A stretch of 64,000 nt of DNA from Calliphora vicina (lineage: Eukaryota; Arthropoda; Insecta; Diptera; Calliphoridae), in NCBI RefSeq assembly GCF_958450345.1, contig NC_088784.1:73495747-73559746 (forward strand), written 5' to 3'. This document shows, piece after piece, positions 1 through 12,065 of the stretch. Within the stretch, counting starts at the first letter, position 1, and each line of letters opens with the position of its first letter. Made by a program: the position numbers and the translations under genes. Under the pieces are notes generated by a model. It made no database searches and was not told the DNA's origin. It saw only the letters and a list, made by a program, of their open reading frames with translations.

Positions 1-430
1 CCTAATTTCATGGTGAATGGTCCATAATTGATCATAGCTTCCAAAAAAGGCACACTTCCGAAAATCATTCACGCAAATAAATTATTGAAATCTATATATA
101 TACAAATGAAATGGTCCATGTATGTAATGATATCACGTGAGATCGGCTGGAGCGATTTGGCTGATTTTTTTTATTCGATTCGAAACTGGTTTGATGGTTT
201 GTAATGAAAAAAAAATCAAAAATTCCGGGTAAAACTCGTATTTTTTTTGGAGTCCAGTTAACTGTAATAAAAAAGCTCCGTAAGTATGCAGTACAAATTT
301 AGATATTTTATTTGCAAATAAATAAGAACAGGCAGGTGTATGTGGGTTGGAGAAGCCGGGGCGGTCAACTAGTTTTATAATAAAAATGTTTCTGCTCATT
401 TACTCAGTGTAGAGTATTATATGGTTGGGC
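1..430 (-). repeat. INE/DINE-like repeat, family B, cut by window start
   Basis: The first 130 bases match the 'CATGGTGATCGGTCCATAAT' and 'CTTCCGAAAATCA' blocks seen in full at 50985-51733, in reverse orientation. The last 60 bases (about 375-440) match its other end ('GGGCTTGACCGA'). Between about 130 and 350 the sequence is foreign to the family ('GATTTGGCTGATTTTTTT' and an A/T-rich stretch), so this copy carries an insertion or has recombined. The far end is outside the window. Confidence 0.6.
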
Positions 431-440
431 TTGACCGATG

Positions 441-3400
441 TTTTAAATCTAATACAACTTAGCTTAAAAACAAATTCATTCAGATTGAATGCAAAACCCA
501 TTCTTCTTCAAATTGTATCAGATTTAAACTATACTCTAGTTACTAGAGTATCGAATTTATTTATTAGATTTGAACATAATTTAAAATCGTCATCGCTTTC
601 TTTAGCTTTTATTTGAATAAAATTCATACATTGTTTGTTCATAATGGAATTAATTCATAGCAAATTCTTTCTTATCCAAACTAAAAATTCAGTATTTTCA
701 TTCAATTTATTATTGTTTCGTTTTAAATTATTGTTGTTGTTGTAATTTTAATTTGATTTGCATTAAAGAAAACTTTAATGAATCAATAAATTTTTAAAAT
801 CTATTTTGTAATGGAAAATAAATTAGAAATTAATTCAATTATGAATGAATTCAATACGTTTAAGGGAATTAAGCCTATGAATTTATTTATTTTCTTTATT
901 CGTAGTTAATGATTTTATAGAATAATAATAGAGAAAAAATTATTTTAAAACTTCGTAAATTATCAAAAACAGATTGAATGCAAGAAATATTTGTTTCATT
1001 AATCTAAATTAGATTTGAATCTAAAATTTAAATTAATTATTTAGATTTAAGTATAATTCATTAAAATCTAATAAAAAATTGTATGAAATTTATTGCAAAA
1101 CAATATTCTCAAAAAAAGTATTCTTAGAACTATTTAAGGGTTTTTGTTTGAATAGAATTAGTTTATTATTGAATTAATTCACATTTGAATGATTACATTT
1201 ATGTTAATTCAAATCTAAGTTTCGAAAGAATTAATCTATTATAAAATACTATAAAATGCTATTAAAGCAATTACATATTACGAATAAATTCATAGTCTTA
1301 ATTCCAAATGTGTCGGATTCATTTCTTTAAGAATTCATTCAATATAAGTAATAATGATTCCCTATTGTATTGAATATAGAATTAAGCGAAAAACCAGTAA
1401 AATATTTAAAGTAATCCTTCGAAATTCAATTATGGAAGTCGAAACTACCGAATACATGAGTAAAACTTTTCAAACAATATTCTGAATACTTAACACGTTG
1501 CTTATAAATGTTGCAAGTTTCAGACATACATAAAGATCGGATCAGTACCTAGTTCAGAAGTTCTATATTCACTAACATTTATTTAGCAATCGTTCTCTCT
1601 ATTTAGTGATGTTTTCACGGGTTGACATCTTAAAGGTTCATGTTTATAATAAAAATATTTCCCTCTTTCTCTTAGATCTGTTCTAGTTTATATATAAAAA
1701 CATATACAATTATTCTAAGTATTTATTAGCTGATGTCAATTTGTATGATACCCTTTTACGTGTGTTATGGAAAATTTATAATTAAAAATTTTTGGTGAAT
1801 TAAAAAAAAAACAAATATGAATAAAATGATTATTATAGAAATAAAAGTAAAAAACAAAATAATAACGAAATTTTTAAGTGCAATCTAAAGATTGTGCACA
1901 TGTACTTGTTGACTATTTTTTTAGATTCTAAATGAAAACAATTAAGGTTTCAAAATAAGGTTTGTTGATATATCAAATTTAAATACAGGGGCCGGCCACT
2001 GCAGTTAAAATTGGTGGTCATAGGCGGGCAAAAACCATGGGAACTTTTGTATTATAAAGATTCGAATATTCGAAAAAAATACATATCAACATTTTAAACA
2101 TCGGTGGGAATCCTAATAAAATCTCCTAATAGTAACGTTACTGGGTGATTGACTGATTCAACATCACCCTTCCCAAAAGGTTGATGCATGATATTTTGTC
2201 TCCTCTCCATGTGTAGACCAACTAAGAATATCTTTTTGGAAATTCAAAGTTTTAGGGGGTAAACACGGGTAAATTCGGTAACCTTATATCTACTAAAGTA
2301 ATACCGATATAAAAAAAGAATAAAATAGAAATTCATCCACTTTAAAAATAAGCAAAACAAGTGTTTGGTACCTTTTTGAAATTCGAAACCTTTAGGGGAG
2401 AAAAACGTATTATTTACTTATCAAAAAATATCAAATATAAATTTGGTACTTTTTGACAATTCGAATCATTTAGAGATAAAAACAGGAAAATGCATTTTAT
2501 TAAAAATTATTAAGACAATTTTGATAAAATATTAAACAATTGTTTCTAAAAGTCTTACGCGGTCAAATCCCACGATCTCAGTGGCCAGTTTACATCACAT
2601 ACACGTAAGATTAACAAGCCCTCAAATCGGTATTCAATGCAGGCCAAAACACATGACAGCCAATTCAACAGATGTAGCTTCAACAATATGGCCTCTATCA
2701 ACTGTCAAAGTTCGGAAGTCCCTATTTTATTTTATTTAATTAAATTATTTTTAAAGGGACTTTGGTTTAAAAATAGTTGTATAAATGAAATAATATTTCG
2801 AAATAAATGATATTTGTTATCATTTTCAAATCTATCGCGTGTTATAAACTTCGATAATTAATTAATTAAGCTCAATACAATTTATTTAAATAAATATTCT
2901 AAAACGTATTCAAAGGAAATGTACTAACACAGTTGAAGACTGCAAATCACACACTATTCAAATGATTTCTGTTTTCTCAACTGATAACGATAAAAGTTCA
3001 GAATTCAAAATCATTTTGTTGAATTTCAAAACAAAATGGGTGTGTTAAATGATTTTTCTAACATAAAAGTAACTAAAGGTCCAAACTATATTTGGAATAA
3101 CGTCATTCCAAAATATTTACTAAATACGAAATAAACAAAAATATTTTGAAAAAAAAATAAGAAATTTTCTAATTTATAGGTACATACGTATTTAGGAACG
3201 CAAATTGTAGTCGTGTTCTTATATGAATTAAGAATACGATTTGTCTCGAAGTATGTTCAAAAGAAATTAGATTAGGTCTGAAAATTTTCATAGAAATTTC
3301 TTATGTTTAGCTGATAAGTAGAAGCTAAAATCATGATTTAATGTTTTCGCAAATGTGGATTTTTTTTTAATGAAAAACAATAACAATTTATTTATTTATT

Positions 3401-3480
3401 TAGTATAGTATATAATTAATTTATATTTTGCTGAATTGAAAATGTAGGAATAAAAAGTAAATACAAAAGCTTTAGCCTAG
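441..3480. other. AT-rich intergenic DNA, no gene seen
   Basis: Very A/T-rich, full of short GAATTAATTCA-type runs (strongest at 640-1450). No open frame longer than about 63 codons and no recognisable domain on either strand. A slightly less A/T-rich patch at 1985-2740 (starting at a GGCCGGCC site) shows no coding signal either. Confidence 0.6.
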
Positions 3481-3489
3481 TTTAAGCTC

Positions 3490-3658
3490 TGATTTTCAAA
3501 TCAATATTGTTTCAATCTTCGTTTAGAACATAACGCAGTCTTGCCGAAACGCTTCAGTTATTAAACGATCGATCGTGTTTTCCTTATATAAACGAAAAAA
3601 AACTATTCCGAATTTAATCAATTTATTATTACAAACAATTATTTAAAAGTTTACTAAA
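3490..3658 (+). promoter_or_regulatory. Candidate promoter and untranslated first exon of CDO1
   Basis: This patch is markedly less A/T-rich than its surroundings. It holds a TTCAGTT sequence (about 3549-3555) that fits the arthropod initiator TCAGT, followed by a CGATCGATCG run. A GTGAGT donor at 3659 ends a possible untranslated exon. The matching acceptor would be the AG at 8925-8926, 18 bases before the dioxygenase start codon, giving a 5.3-kb first intron. All of this is inference from motif spacing; no TATA box is evident. Confidence 0.35.
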
Positions 3659-4230
3659 GTGAGTTTATTTATTTATTGATCTTAAGGAAATATTGCTTCG
3701 TAATTAATTTATTGAAATATAAATAATAAAATTAATGAATGTACAAAAAAATAATAACAATATTCCATTAACCTTTGAAAGATTATTTAAAGAGATAATT
3801 TGGAAAATATAAAACAGTGGGTGAAAAAACATTGAGGAATTAAAAAAAAAGAAACAGAACTGTTTCTATAAATACAAAAATAATTTTATAAATACATAAA
3901 TAAATATTATCTTATTAAACTGGTAGTTCCTTGATGTCGTCAAATATTTATGAAAACCTTTCTAAATAATATTAAGAACTGAGAACCCAAATTTTTTCTA
4001 CTCATTATCCTTTCAACATCATGGACCATAAAACTATAGATTTATTTCCAGGCATTTCTGTGTTTATCGTGCCTGATGTCTCAATGACACAACTTCAAGT
4101 GGCTTGCTTGGGGAATTTTGTTTGTTTTTTTGTCCGGTATTGCTCTTGAACATTACCTCGTCCATTAGCCACATAAAAATCTTGACTCGGAAGTTGTGAA
4201 AAGTATGCCAGTACACAACAGATGTATTTT

Positions 4231-4742
4231 TATACCCTTCAACTTCGTGAGAAGGGTATATATAAGTTTTTCATTCCGTTTGTAATTTCCACAATATAAT
4301 TTTCCGACCGGAGTCGATTAAGCCATGTCCGTCTGTCTGTCCGTCTGTTTGTTGATATCAATTTTCTGAAGACCCCAGATATCTTCGGGATTCAAATCTT
4401 CAATAATTCTGTCCGACATGCTTTCGAGAACTTTCCTATTTAAAATCAGCAAAATGCCAACAAATGCCTGATATATGAGGAAAAACCCAGAACAACCTCG
4501 ATTTTTGACCTATTTTTGACTTATATCTGGATTACTAAGTCATTAATATAGACAATATGGATATCTAATGATAGATATTTCAAAGACCTTTGCAACGACG
4601 TATATAAGACCATAGTAAGTTGTACCTACAATGGGTCAAAATCGGAAAAAAATATTTTTTAACCAGAATTTTCACCAAAAAAATTTTCCAAAAAATTAAA
4701 ATAATAAATTTTCTTTACCTAAAAATATTTAAAATTTGTATT
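4231..4742 (+). repeat. INE/DINE-like repeat, family A, copy 1
   Basis: Begins with the terminal hairpin TATACCCTTC/GAAGGGTATA and runs through the GAGTCGATTAAGCCATGTCC block, the CTTTCGAGAA block and the 'ATGGGTCAAAATCGG' block. It ends in an A/T-rich tract and 'CCTAAAAATATTT'. It lacks the GACCCTATAAAG segment (internal deletion) and the far terminus with the TTCGGC hairpin. It sits in the putative first intron of CDO1. Confidence 0.75.
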
Positions 4743-5390
4743 TTTTTTCTTCCTGATCCAGATTTTCTTTCAATGTTCAAGTCTTTCTTATACTGTTTAA
4801 TGGCTTTTGAAGCAGTGTGACGATGAATCTTTTGCTATTTTTTTTGAAAAGTTTTAATTATTTTTTCACGTACTTTTTTTCGGGGCCATTTTGACTGAAA
4901 TAATAGTTGTAAATGAATGATTTTTAAAAGTTAACGTGATTAAAAAAATTATAATTTGTTGGACCAAGCATATGTTTTGGCTGGAATAGTGTGTATAAGT
5001 TTTTTTTTGACTCACTCTTTATTTGGGAAACAAAATAAATTCAGAAAGCTGAGCTCTTCTTTAACTAAACCAGGACAGGACTAACACAAGGAGTTCTTCT
5101 ATGTTCTTAGTACTAAGTATAAAAAAGTAAAGTTTAATTAAAAACCATTTGTTTCCACTTAATTTGTGTTATCAGTCGAAACCTCTATGACTGGTACCAC
5201 CATGGATTTTTGACAAAACAAAACACATTCCAGTAGAAGTAAGTCTTAAGTCCAGATAAGAAATATGAAAATTTTACAAATTTCTTATCTCAAATTTAAA
5301 TATTTTGTCAATAAATGACAGATTTATATTCGGAGTTCAATATGCGTAACAGGGATTAAAAACTGCTCGCCCTATACATTTTGTTTATTA

Positions 5391-5595
5391 CCCTAGGTCT
5401 CCACGTAGCAATTTTTATTGCTAAGCTCAAGCTAAAATTTAGGCAGAACAACAGCACAGCGATTGCAGATTGTTTTAGGTGGAGAAAACGTTCGTCAGAA
5501 ATACAAGATTTTCAACGCAAGAAGTTCTCTGAAAAACTGAGGTGTATCAAATTTGACAGTTGCGGCAAGAAATATTGCTGCATGGAGACCTAGGG
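5391..5595. mobile_element. MITE with CCCTAGGTCTCCA inverted repeats and TTA target duplication
   Basis: The left end CCCTAGGTCTCCA is matched in inverted orientation at the right end; homology continues imperfectly for about 30 bases (GTAGCAAT against GCAGCAAT). TTA lies immediately outside both ends (5388-5390 and 5596-5598). A 3-bp TTA duplication with short terminal repeats is typical of PIF/Harbinger-type MITEs. There is no coding capacity of its own; open frames crossing it are by-products. Confidence 0.65.
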
Positions 5596-6289
5596 TTATT
5601 GACATGAAGCAAATAATATAAAATAATTCATTATTCCCCTCACCATGAATGACATATAGGGAAGTTGATATAATAATGACCGTCTGTCGGTGTGTTGGTT
5701 GGAATATGTTTCCGGAAGCCCATAGATACCTCACATGTCATATTAATATATTCATGAATTATTGATGACTCGATTTTTGCCTATATTTCGGATACTACTT
5801 TCATTATATTGACGTTATGTACATATATTATATGAGAAGTATTTTAAAGACTTATCAGCTTAAAAATTTGGATAGATAATGGACCAATTTCGGTTTTTAA
5901 GGTAAAACGGTTCCATCATATTCAAATCTGTATTCTGAAATCAAAAGAGGAAGCAAGGGACTGAAATATCCAAAAAAAAATCTGGAGTGAATTGTTTTGA
6001 ATGGTTAGAAATAGAAAGTGCGTGACTTCTCTAAAACACAGGCAAGTTTCGATTAAATGAAAATCACCCTAACAACATTTTCTTCAAATATTTAGTATTT
6101 TATTTCAAATAGATTATATACAGATATTCTCCAAAAATAGTAACCCATAAATATCTTCTATCATTCCGTATCTACGCAGAGAAAATAGATTCTTAGTAGC
6201 AACCTAATCGCCAATCGAATTATTTGTGTTGAAAGTTGGACAATTTTGAAGAACGTCACATATACAAACTATATAAAGTCATTGCGCTA

Positions 6290-6750
6290 CGTAAATTTTT
6301 TCAAGAAATGGGTTCACATTAATCTCTTTAGTAACATAGGAACTAATGGGCCTATTGGTGAATAGTTTGTCAAGTAAATGAACAATTATAAAGATGTCAG
6401 ATGGTACAATAAAACTAATTGAGGAGCCGCAAAAAAAAGGTACTTTTTTGAAAATTTAAAAATTTTGGGAAATTTATTTTTTCTAGATGATTTCAACCCA
6501 AATATTATAAGAAAACCAAAAAATCAATTTGAAAAAGTACCTTTTGTTCTGCTGCTCCTCAATTAGTTTTATTGTACCATCTGACAGCATTATAATTGTT
6601 CATTTACTTCACAAACTATTCACAAATATGGCCATTATTTCCAGTTTTATTAATCGTTGATTTACTTGACAAACTATTCACTAATATGCCCATTAGTTCC
6701 AATGTTACTGAAGAGATTAATGTGTATACTTTTCTTGAAAAAAGTGGACC
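6290..6750. repeat. Foldback (long inverted repeat) element
   Basis: The left arm (about 6296-6450) contains, in order, TTTTTCAAGAAA, CACATTAATCTC, ACTAATGGGCC, GAATAGTTTGTCAAG, AGATGGTACAATAAAAC and AATTGAGGAGC. The right arm (about 6531-6745) holds the same blocks in reverse complement and reverse order, with the segment around CAAACTATTCAC present twice (6611 and 6670). It looks like a foldback transposon or MITE with a partly duplicated right arm. No transposase is present. Confidence 0.65.
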
Positions 6751-7143
6751 AGTTAGGTCAATTCTCAAATACTTTCCTAAACAGTTATCAGGAGAATTGG
6801 AGAGAAGGTTTTTTTGAATTTTAAAAGTTTAATTTTTGTGGACCGATATCGTTAATTTCAATTATATTAGAATAGTATTAAAAAGTATCAGACAAATAGT
6901 ACAGTTTTGTGAAATAAGCATACTCATAGAATTTTTTCTAAATTACCCCTCTTGGGGTAAGCTTATGCTCTTCACAAAGAATCTTCATCCTATACAATTT
7001 GTTGCACTGTCCTGGTTGTTGGAGTATCGTACGTCTCCTTGTACTATGTTGATAAGATCTATTCTATTGTTAGTTTGCTTTGGGAGACGGGGATTGGTTA
7101 AATAAAGTAACATTTATTTCACATTTTTCTATACATTTTAAAA

Positions 7144-7802
7144 CTTCAGATTCGTGAGAAGGGTATATATAAGTTTGTCATTCCGTTTGTTTTATTTCCG
7201 ACCCTATAAAGTATATATATTCTGGATCCTTATAGATAGCGGAGTTGATTAAGCCATGTCCATCCGTCTGTCTGTCTGTCCGTCTGTATGTTGAAATCAA
7301 TCTTCTGCAGACCCCAGATATCCAAATCTTCAATAATTCTGTCTGACATGCTTTCGAGAAGTTTGCTATTTAAAATCAGCAAAATCGGTCCAAAAATAGC
7401 TGAGATATGAGGAAAAAACCAGTACAACCTCGATTTTTGACCTATATCTGGATTACTAAGTCATTAATTTAGACAATATGGATATCTAATGACCTATGCA
7501 ACGACGTATATAAGACCATAGTAAGTTGTACCTACACTGGGTCAAAATCGGAAAAGAAATTAAATTTTTTTTTTTTCAAATTTAAAAAATTTAAAAAAAA
7601 TTTAAAAAAAAAAATTTTAAAATTTTAAAAAAAAAATTTTAAAATAACAATTCAAAAAAACATTTTTAACAAAAAATGAGAAAAACAACTTTGGGAAAAA
7701 AAATTTTGTTTACCTAAAAATATTTAAAATTTGTATTTTGAAGTATAATTTGGTGAAGTATATAAGATTCGGCACAGCCGAATATAGCTCTCTTACTTGT
7801 TT
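7144..7802 (+). repeat. INE/DINE-like repeat, family A, copy 2 (near full length)
   Basis: Has nearly all blocks of the family: GTGAGAAGGGTATA, GACCCTATAAAG, GGATCCTTATAGATAG, CATGTCCATCCG with a GTCT microsatellite, CTTTCGAGAAG, CAAAATCGG, a long A/T tract, and the far end with a TTCGGC..GCCGAA hairpin and CTCTTACTTGTTT. The first half of the terminal hairpin is missing. The core blocks resemble Drosophila INE-1/DINE-1 (Helentron-derived); that assignment is from memory. Confidence 0.75.
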
Positions 7803-8100
7803 ATATTAAAATTTTCGGTTTTGGTGGGGAAATTTCCTTTTTTCACCCCCTTGATCCGCGCCAGGTCTTGTAGCAGTTTCGTTAAATGGTTGTTACTTCA
7901 GCTAAGTAGATGATTGCGCTGCTGTAGCAGGAGTCGTTGCCTAGAAACAATGCTCTACCTTTTTTCCCAAGGAGTGGAGGCTGTCTAAGCTTTGCAATGA
8001 TGTTAATCTCTCTACCAGGGGGAGGGGAGGTCTGGGGGCTTCTTGGATGAATTGTTTGGAGGGGGTTGAAGCCACTTATTTTTTAAAACTCGAAAACCAT
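7803..8100. other. GC-richer non-coding patch
   Basis: Less A/T-rich than its surroundings, with G-rich runs at 8020-8065. It has no open frame worth reporting and no recognised domain. It may belong to the same repeat as the tRNA-like arm just downstream (8110-8160). Confidence 0.3.
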
Positions 8101-8117
8101 GATGAAAATTTTTCGTC

Positions 8118-8150
8118 CTCTTCCAGGATTTGAACCTGGGGTGCCATCAA
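8118..8150 (-). repeat. tRNA-like T-arm, possible SINE or tRNA relic
   Basis: On the - strand, CCAGG-TTCAAAT-CCTGG forms a perfect 5-bp stem with a 7-base loop. Its GGTTCAAATCC is close to the RNA polymerase III B-box consensus. No convincing A-box or acceptor stem lies upstream on that strand, so it is not a functional tRNA. A tRNA-derived SINE relic is the simplest explanation. Confidence 0.3.
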
Positions 8151-8926
8151 TAAAAATCATCGGTTTCGGGGTATCTACATAAACCGGGGGACGGCATAAA
8201 ATGTACGTGATTATGGATTAATGAGATATTGAATATGTTTTTGTTTATTATTTTATAATTTGTACGAACTTCCTTGACACTCGTGTTGTTTACAGGCAAA
8301 GAACCATTTATGTCCTGCCCCTGGTGGCTTTGAGTGACGACCACTGATTTAAATACATTCAAGCATCGTTATAGAGAATTTTGAGTATTTAGAATTATAA
8401 AACTGATTAAAAATATAAAAAACTTTGACCTTTTGTAAATGATCACGTTTGTATTTTACATGTAAATAGTTCTTCCTAAAATTTAAAAAACACGTGTCAT
8501 AATTGAGATTAAGAATCTATTCTAAATAACTAAAAATATATTCAGTACTTAAGATTAGAATTTAAATTATTCTTAAAACTAAAAACTAAGAAGTGGTTTA
8601 AAAAAAATCACCAATTTCTAGGATTTTGCTAGAATTTTGTCATAGAGATAGTGGGTACTTTCTTTAGCTGATAAACTTTTAATTGTTAGAAATATATTAA
8701 TTTAATTACTAACAAATACAAACAAAATAAGAAAAAGATGGAAGCAAATAAAAACATTATTAAAAAAAACCTTATCAGAATAATAAAAAAAAACAAATAT
8801 TGTATTTTCAACAAATAAACTCAGGATGTCAAAGTGAAATCACTTACGCAAATGAAGATGATGATGATGATGAAGATTGATGTCTCAAATTAAATAATTA
8901 ATTCAATTTTCTATATATTCCAACAG

Positions 8927-9476
8927 GTCCATCAAAGCTTTAAAATGGCACTATCGAAAATAGATACTGAAATGGATCAGGAGAAATATTTACGAGAAAG
9001 CACGCATCATTTTCGAGGCATAGAGAAGCCTTTGAAATATGGGCCCACCATTGAGACTCTAAACGATTTGGTTGCGGCATTGCATCAAGAATTCTCCACG
9101 AATTATGTTAACATTGAAATGGTTAATCACCTAATGCTGTCGTACAAATCAAATCCCAAGGAATGGCAAAAGTTTGCCAAATTCGATCGTTATAAATACA
9201 CAAGAAATCTGGTGGATGCTGGTAATGGTAAATTTAACTTAATGATCTTGTGCTGGGGTGAAGGTCATGGCTCGACCATACACGATCATTCTGACAGCCA
9301 TTGTTTTATGAAAATGCTCAAGGGTGATTTGATGGAGACCCGTTACTCATGGCCGGATATGGAAAATCAACAAGTAGATGGACATTTGCCAGAGGGAGAA
9401 GAATATGAAAATCATGATGCTTTACAGGTGTTGGGTCAAAGAACCATGGGTTTAAATGATGTGGCCTATATTAATG
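8927..9476 (+). other. CDO1: CDO1 exon 2 (5' UTR end plus coding part 1)
   Basis: A pyrimidine-containing tract ending in CCAACAG precedes GTCCATCAAAGC and the start codon, so the coding exon probably begins at 8927 with an 18-base leader. The donor at 9477 reads GTAAGT. Upstream of 8927 there are stops in frame with the ATG. Confidence 0.6.
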
Positions 9477-9726
9477 GTAAGTTATTAATTAATTCTCACC
9501 TTTTTACATTTACTAATATAATATTATTATTATTTTCTTTTTAATTACAGATAATTTGGGTCTACATCGTGTGGAAAATCCCAGCCATTCTGATACTTCT
9601 GTTTCATTGCATTTATATTGTCCTCCTTTCCAGACATGCTCCATGTTTGAAAAATCCACCGGTAAACGTTTACAATGTACCGTTACATTCTGGAGTAAAT
9701 ATGGCCAAAAGATTAATCAGAACTAA
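8945..9726 (+). CDS. CDO1: Cysteine dioxygenase type I
   Basis: Encodes a 235-residue protein from two exons, 8945-9476 and 9551-9726, joined across a 74-bp GT/AG intron (phase 1). Without splicing the frame ends in intron sequence; splicing restores the conserved C-terminus. The family is a non-haem Fe(II) cupin enzyme that adds O2 to L-cysteine to form cysteine sulfinate in the cytosol, the first step towards taurine and sulfate. The metal-binding histidines (His113 and His115 in IHDHSDSHC, and His183 in GLHRVENPSH), the crosslink pair Cys120 and Tyr200 (SLHLYCPPF) and substrate Arg87 (KYTRNL) are all present, so it should be active. It is slightly longer than mammalian CDO1 (200 residues) because of an N-terminal extension. 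An AG acceptor at 8925-8926, just before the ATG, suggests an upstream untranslated exon. Confidence 0.95.
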
Positions 9727-9960
9727 TATCTCCCTCTCTTATGTGCTTTTACTATTTTCCACTCTCCAAAAAAAAAGAAAGACTTAATACTCGTACATGA
9801 TTGTTTTAAATTGTATATTAAATATTTTATAAATATTGTTTTTAATTTCTTCGTTTAAGTTTAATATGTTTGAATATTTAAGTTTAGTTAATAAGTTTCT
9901 TTTTTACAAAACAAAAAAAAACACACACACAAATTGTTTAAGAAATAAATATTAAGAATA
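9727..9960 (+). other. CDO1 3' UTR with polyadenylation signal
   Basis: Sequence after the TAA at 9724-9726. An AATAAA lies near 9944 (GAAATAAATATT), with A/T-rich sequence after it. A short (CA)n run lies at about 9921-9930. The exact cleavage site cannot be seen. Confidence 0.45.
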
Positions 9961-10710
9961 AAAAATTACAAATTGGAAAATAGTATTTTAAGTCTACCAA
10001 AATTATAACGCTTGAAACATCCACCCAAAGGAATTCATTATAAATTGATAGGCTTAATTTCTTTGAACTTCGAATGTATTGAATTCCTTACTTTCATTCC
10101 TTATTGAAGCATTAAAATGTTCGTGAATTCAAATCAATTACAAAATAGCTTTAAAAATGTGTTGAATGATTTTTTTAATTTTTCTTAAATTCAATTCTAT
10201 TACTCAAAGGCTGAAATCAATTTTTTTTCAATTCATTTTGGGAAATGATTAAAATTGTAAAAAAAAAACTAAGTGAAAAAAAATATTTTAATTCGATTTG
10301 TATTAGATTTGAATTAACAAAAATTTAATCATTCAAAGGATGAATGACTCTGTTATGAATTAATTTCATTATGAATGAATTCTATTTAAATAAAAGCCCT
10401 TGAATGAAGCTAAAGAATTAGATATAGAGATTGATTTATGGAATAAATGCCTGACATTTGTTTAATTCCGAATTATGATTTTAGAAAATTAAGTTCAAAT
10501 TAATGGTTCCAGTCCATCATGTAGAAGCTTCCGCTATAATTTACATAATTCAATAAATGCTTATATCGAAAAACTAGTTCGTCTAATTGCAACATACAGA
10601 CCTTACGCTCATTCAGTATTCGTTCTAGTTGAGACCAATGAATTCTTATTCTAATTCTGTCCCAATTCTATAAAAATGTTGTTTTAAACGTCCTTTATAA
10701 GTATATATGT
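9961..10710. other. AT-rich intergenic DNA, no gene seen
   Basis: Repeated GAATTCATT/AATGAATT motifs like those at 640-1450, 37000-37340 and 46100-46300, probably worn copies of A/T-rich non-autonomous elements. No coding signal. Confidence 0.5.
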
Positions 10711-10715
10711 TTAAT

Positions 10716-10836
10716 ATATTTAATTGGGCCGAAAATCGACTCAGAAAGTGATTCTGAGACGATCGGTATTTAAGATGGGTGTTACATTATAAAAAGCGCA
10801 TTATACCCTCCCCACTATGGTGGTGTAGGGTATAAA
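10716..10836 (+). repeat. INE/DINE-like family B, terminal fragment
   Basis: Contains GACTCAGAAAGTGATTCT, the 'GGTGGGTGTTA' block and the family-B end hairpin ATACCCTCCCCAC..GTGGTGTAGGGTAT. Only about 120 bases of the 750-base family are present. Confidence 0.7.
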
Positions 10837-10839
10837 AAT

Positions 10840-12065
10840 CCATTTAAAATGATTTTTACATGTTTTCGAAGTGCACACTTTAAACTGGTCCTAAGCTCTG
10901 CGAAGAATCTTTTGTCCAGCCACTTGGTTTACCATAAGTTAAAGTTCACGAATGAAACGTATAACTAAAGATTAATGTAGGTACTTTTTTCAAAAAAAAA
11001 AATAGCGAAATAAAACAACTTTTTAATTTTTTTTAATTTAAGTGCACATAACTTTTGACTTGGTATCGATTTTGAAATAATTCTTTCCTTATAATACTAA
11101 TAAATTTATTGCTAATTAAAGGATATATATTTGAAAAAATCGGGAGAGATTTGGATCCGTAATTTGCAAAAAAACAGACCAAGGTAATTAAAAAAAATTT
11201 TAAATTTTAATTTTCAATGGTGAATATCTCGTAAACTATAAAAGATAAAATAATGTTATGGTAATATTTAATATTCATTTTTAATTTGTAATATACCTGA
11301 GACAGCTCAATTTGGGTTCTTGAGACTCCGCCCCACCTTAATGTTGATAGTCCAAATTCAAAACATAAGCCTAGCTTATGTGAGAAATTTTATTTGAATC
11401 GGATTATCGGTTTGGAACTTACAAATTTATTTGCACCTTTTTTATTTTTCATTTCCCCCACTGTGACCCAAAAGATCGGTTTTAGGTTCTCGCACAACCA
11501 CAATATGAGATTTTGTAACCATCCTCGGGTGAAGTTTATTGTTAATCTTCTTCATTTGCAAAGATTCATCCTTTTTGCCTTTCTTTCCTTTTAAAAAAGC
11601 CCAAACATAGTCAAGTTTCTTAAAAGGCTCAATAAAATGTTAGCATATTTAAACAAAAATATAAAATACGAAAGGAAAATTTTCGCGTTAAAAATGGGAA
11701 GCTGCATTTTGATTTTAGACCCATGGTTTCTTCGGCAAAACTTCTTAGAATTCATCGTAGATTACGATTTTGATAACCGAATTACGAATTTGTCGAGAAA
11801 AAAATTGACCCACTTTAATATACATACATACATATATGCTAATATGTTCGAGAACCTTTTGACAAATGAGAAGGTCCATACACATGAAATGTTCTGTATT
11901 CGAAAATAAGGCTTTGCAGAAATTAATTTGTTAACATAATTAAAAACATTAATGTACATTTCTTATCTGAAATATACACAGATATGTATATGTATGTCTG
12001 TGCTGTTAAATGATCTGTTCTAAGTATAAACATCAGCCTAAATATATACTTTATTTATATTAAAT
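10840..12065. other. Intergenic DNA, no gene seen
   Basis: Open frames at 11394-11594, 11637-11909 and 11762-11959 (opposite strand) have no domain, no conserved motif and A/T-driven composition. I see no splice-linked coding exon. Confidence 0.45.

Noticed and set aside
5381..5734. Overlapping frames on both strands
   Set aside because: They cross the ends of a palindromic MITE and mirror each other; not genes.
6596..7105. Frames of 73 and 89 codons
   Set aside because: The first lies in the arm of a foldback element and the second has no recognisable domain.
11637..11959. Frames of 90 and 65 codons on opposite strands
   Set aside because: They overlap each other, have A/T-driven composition and no motif.
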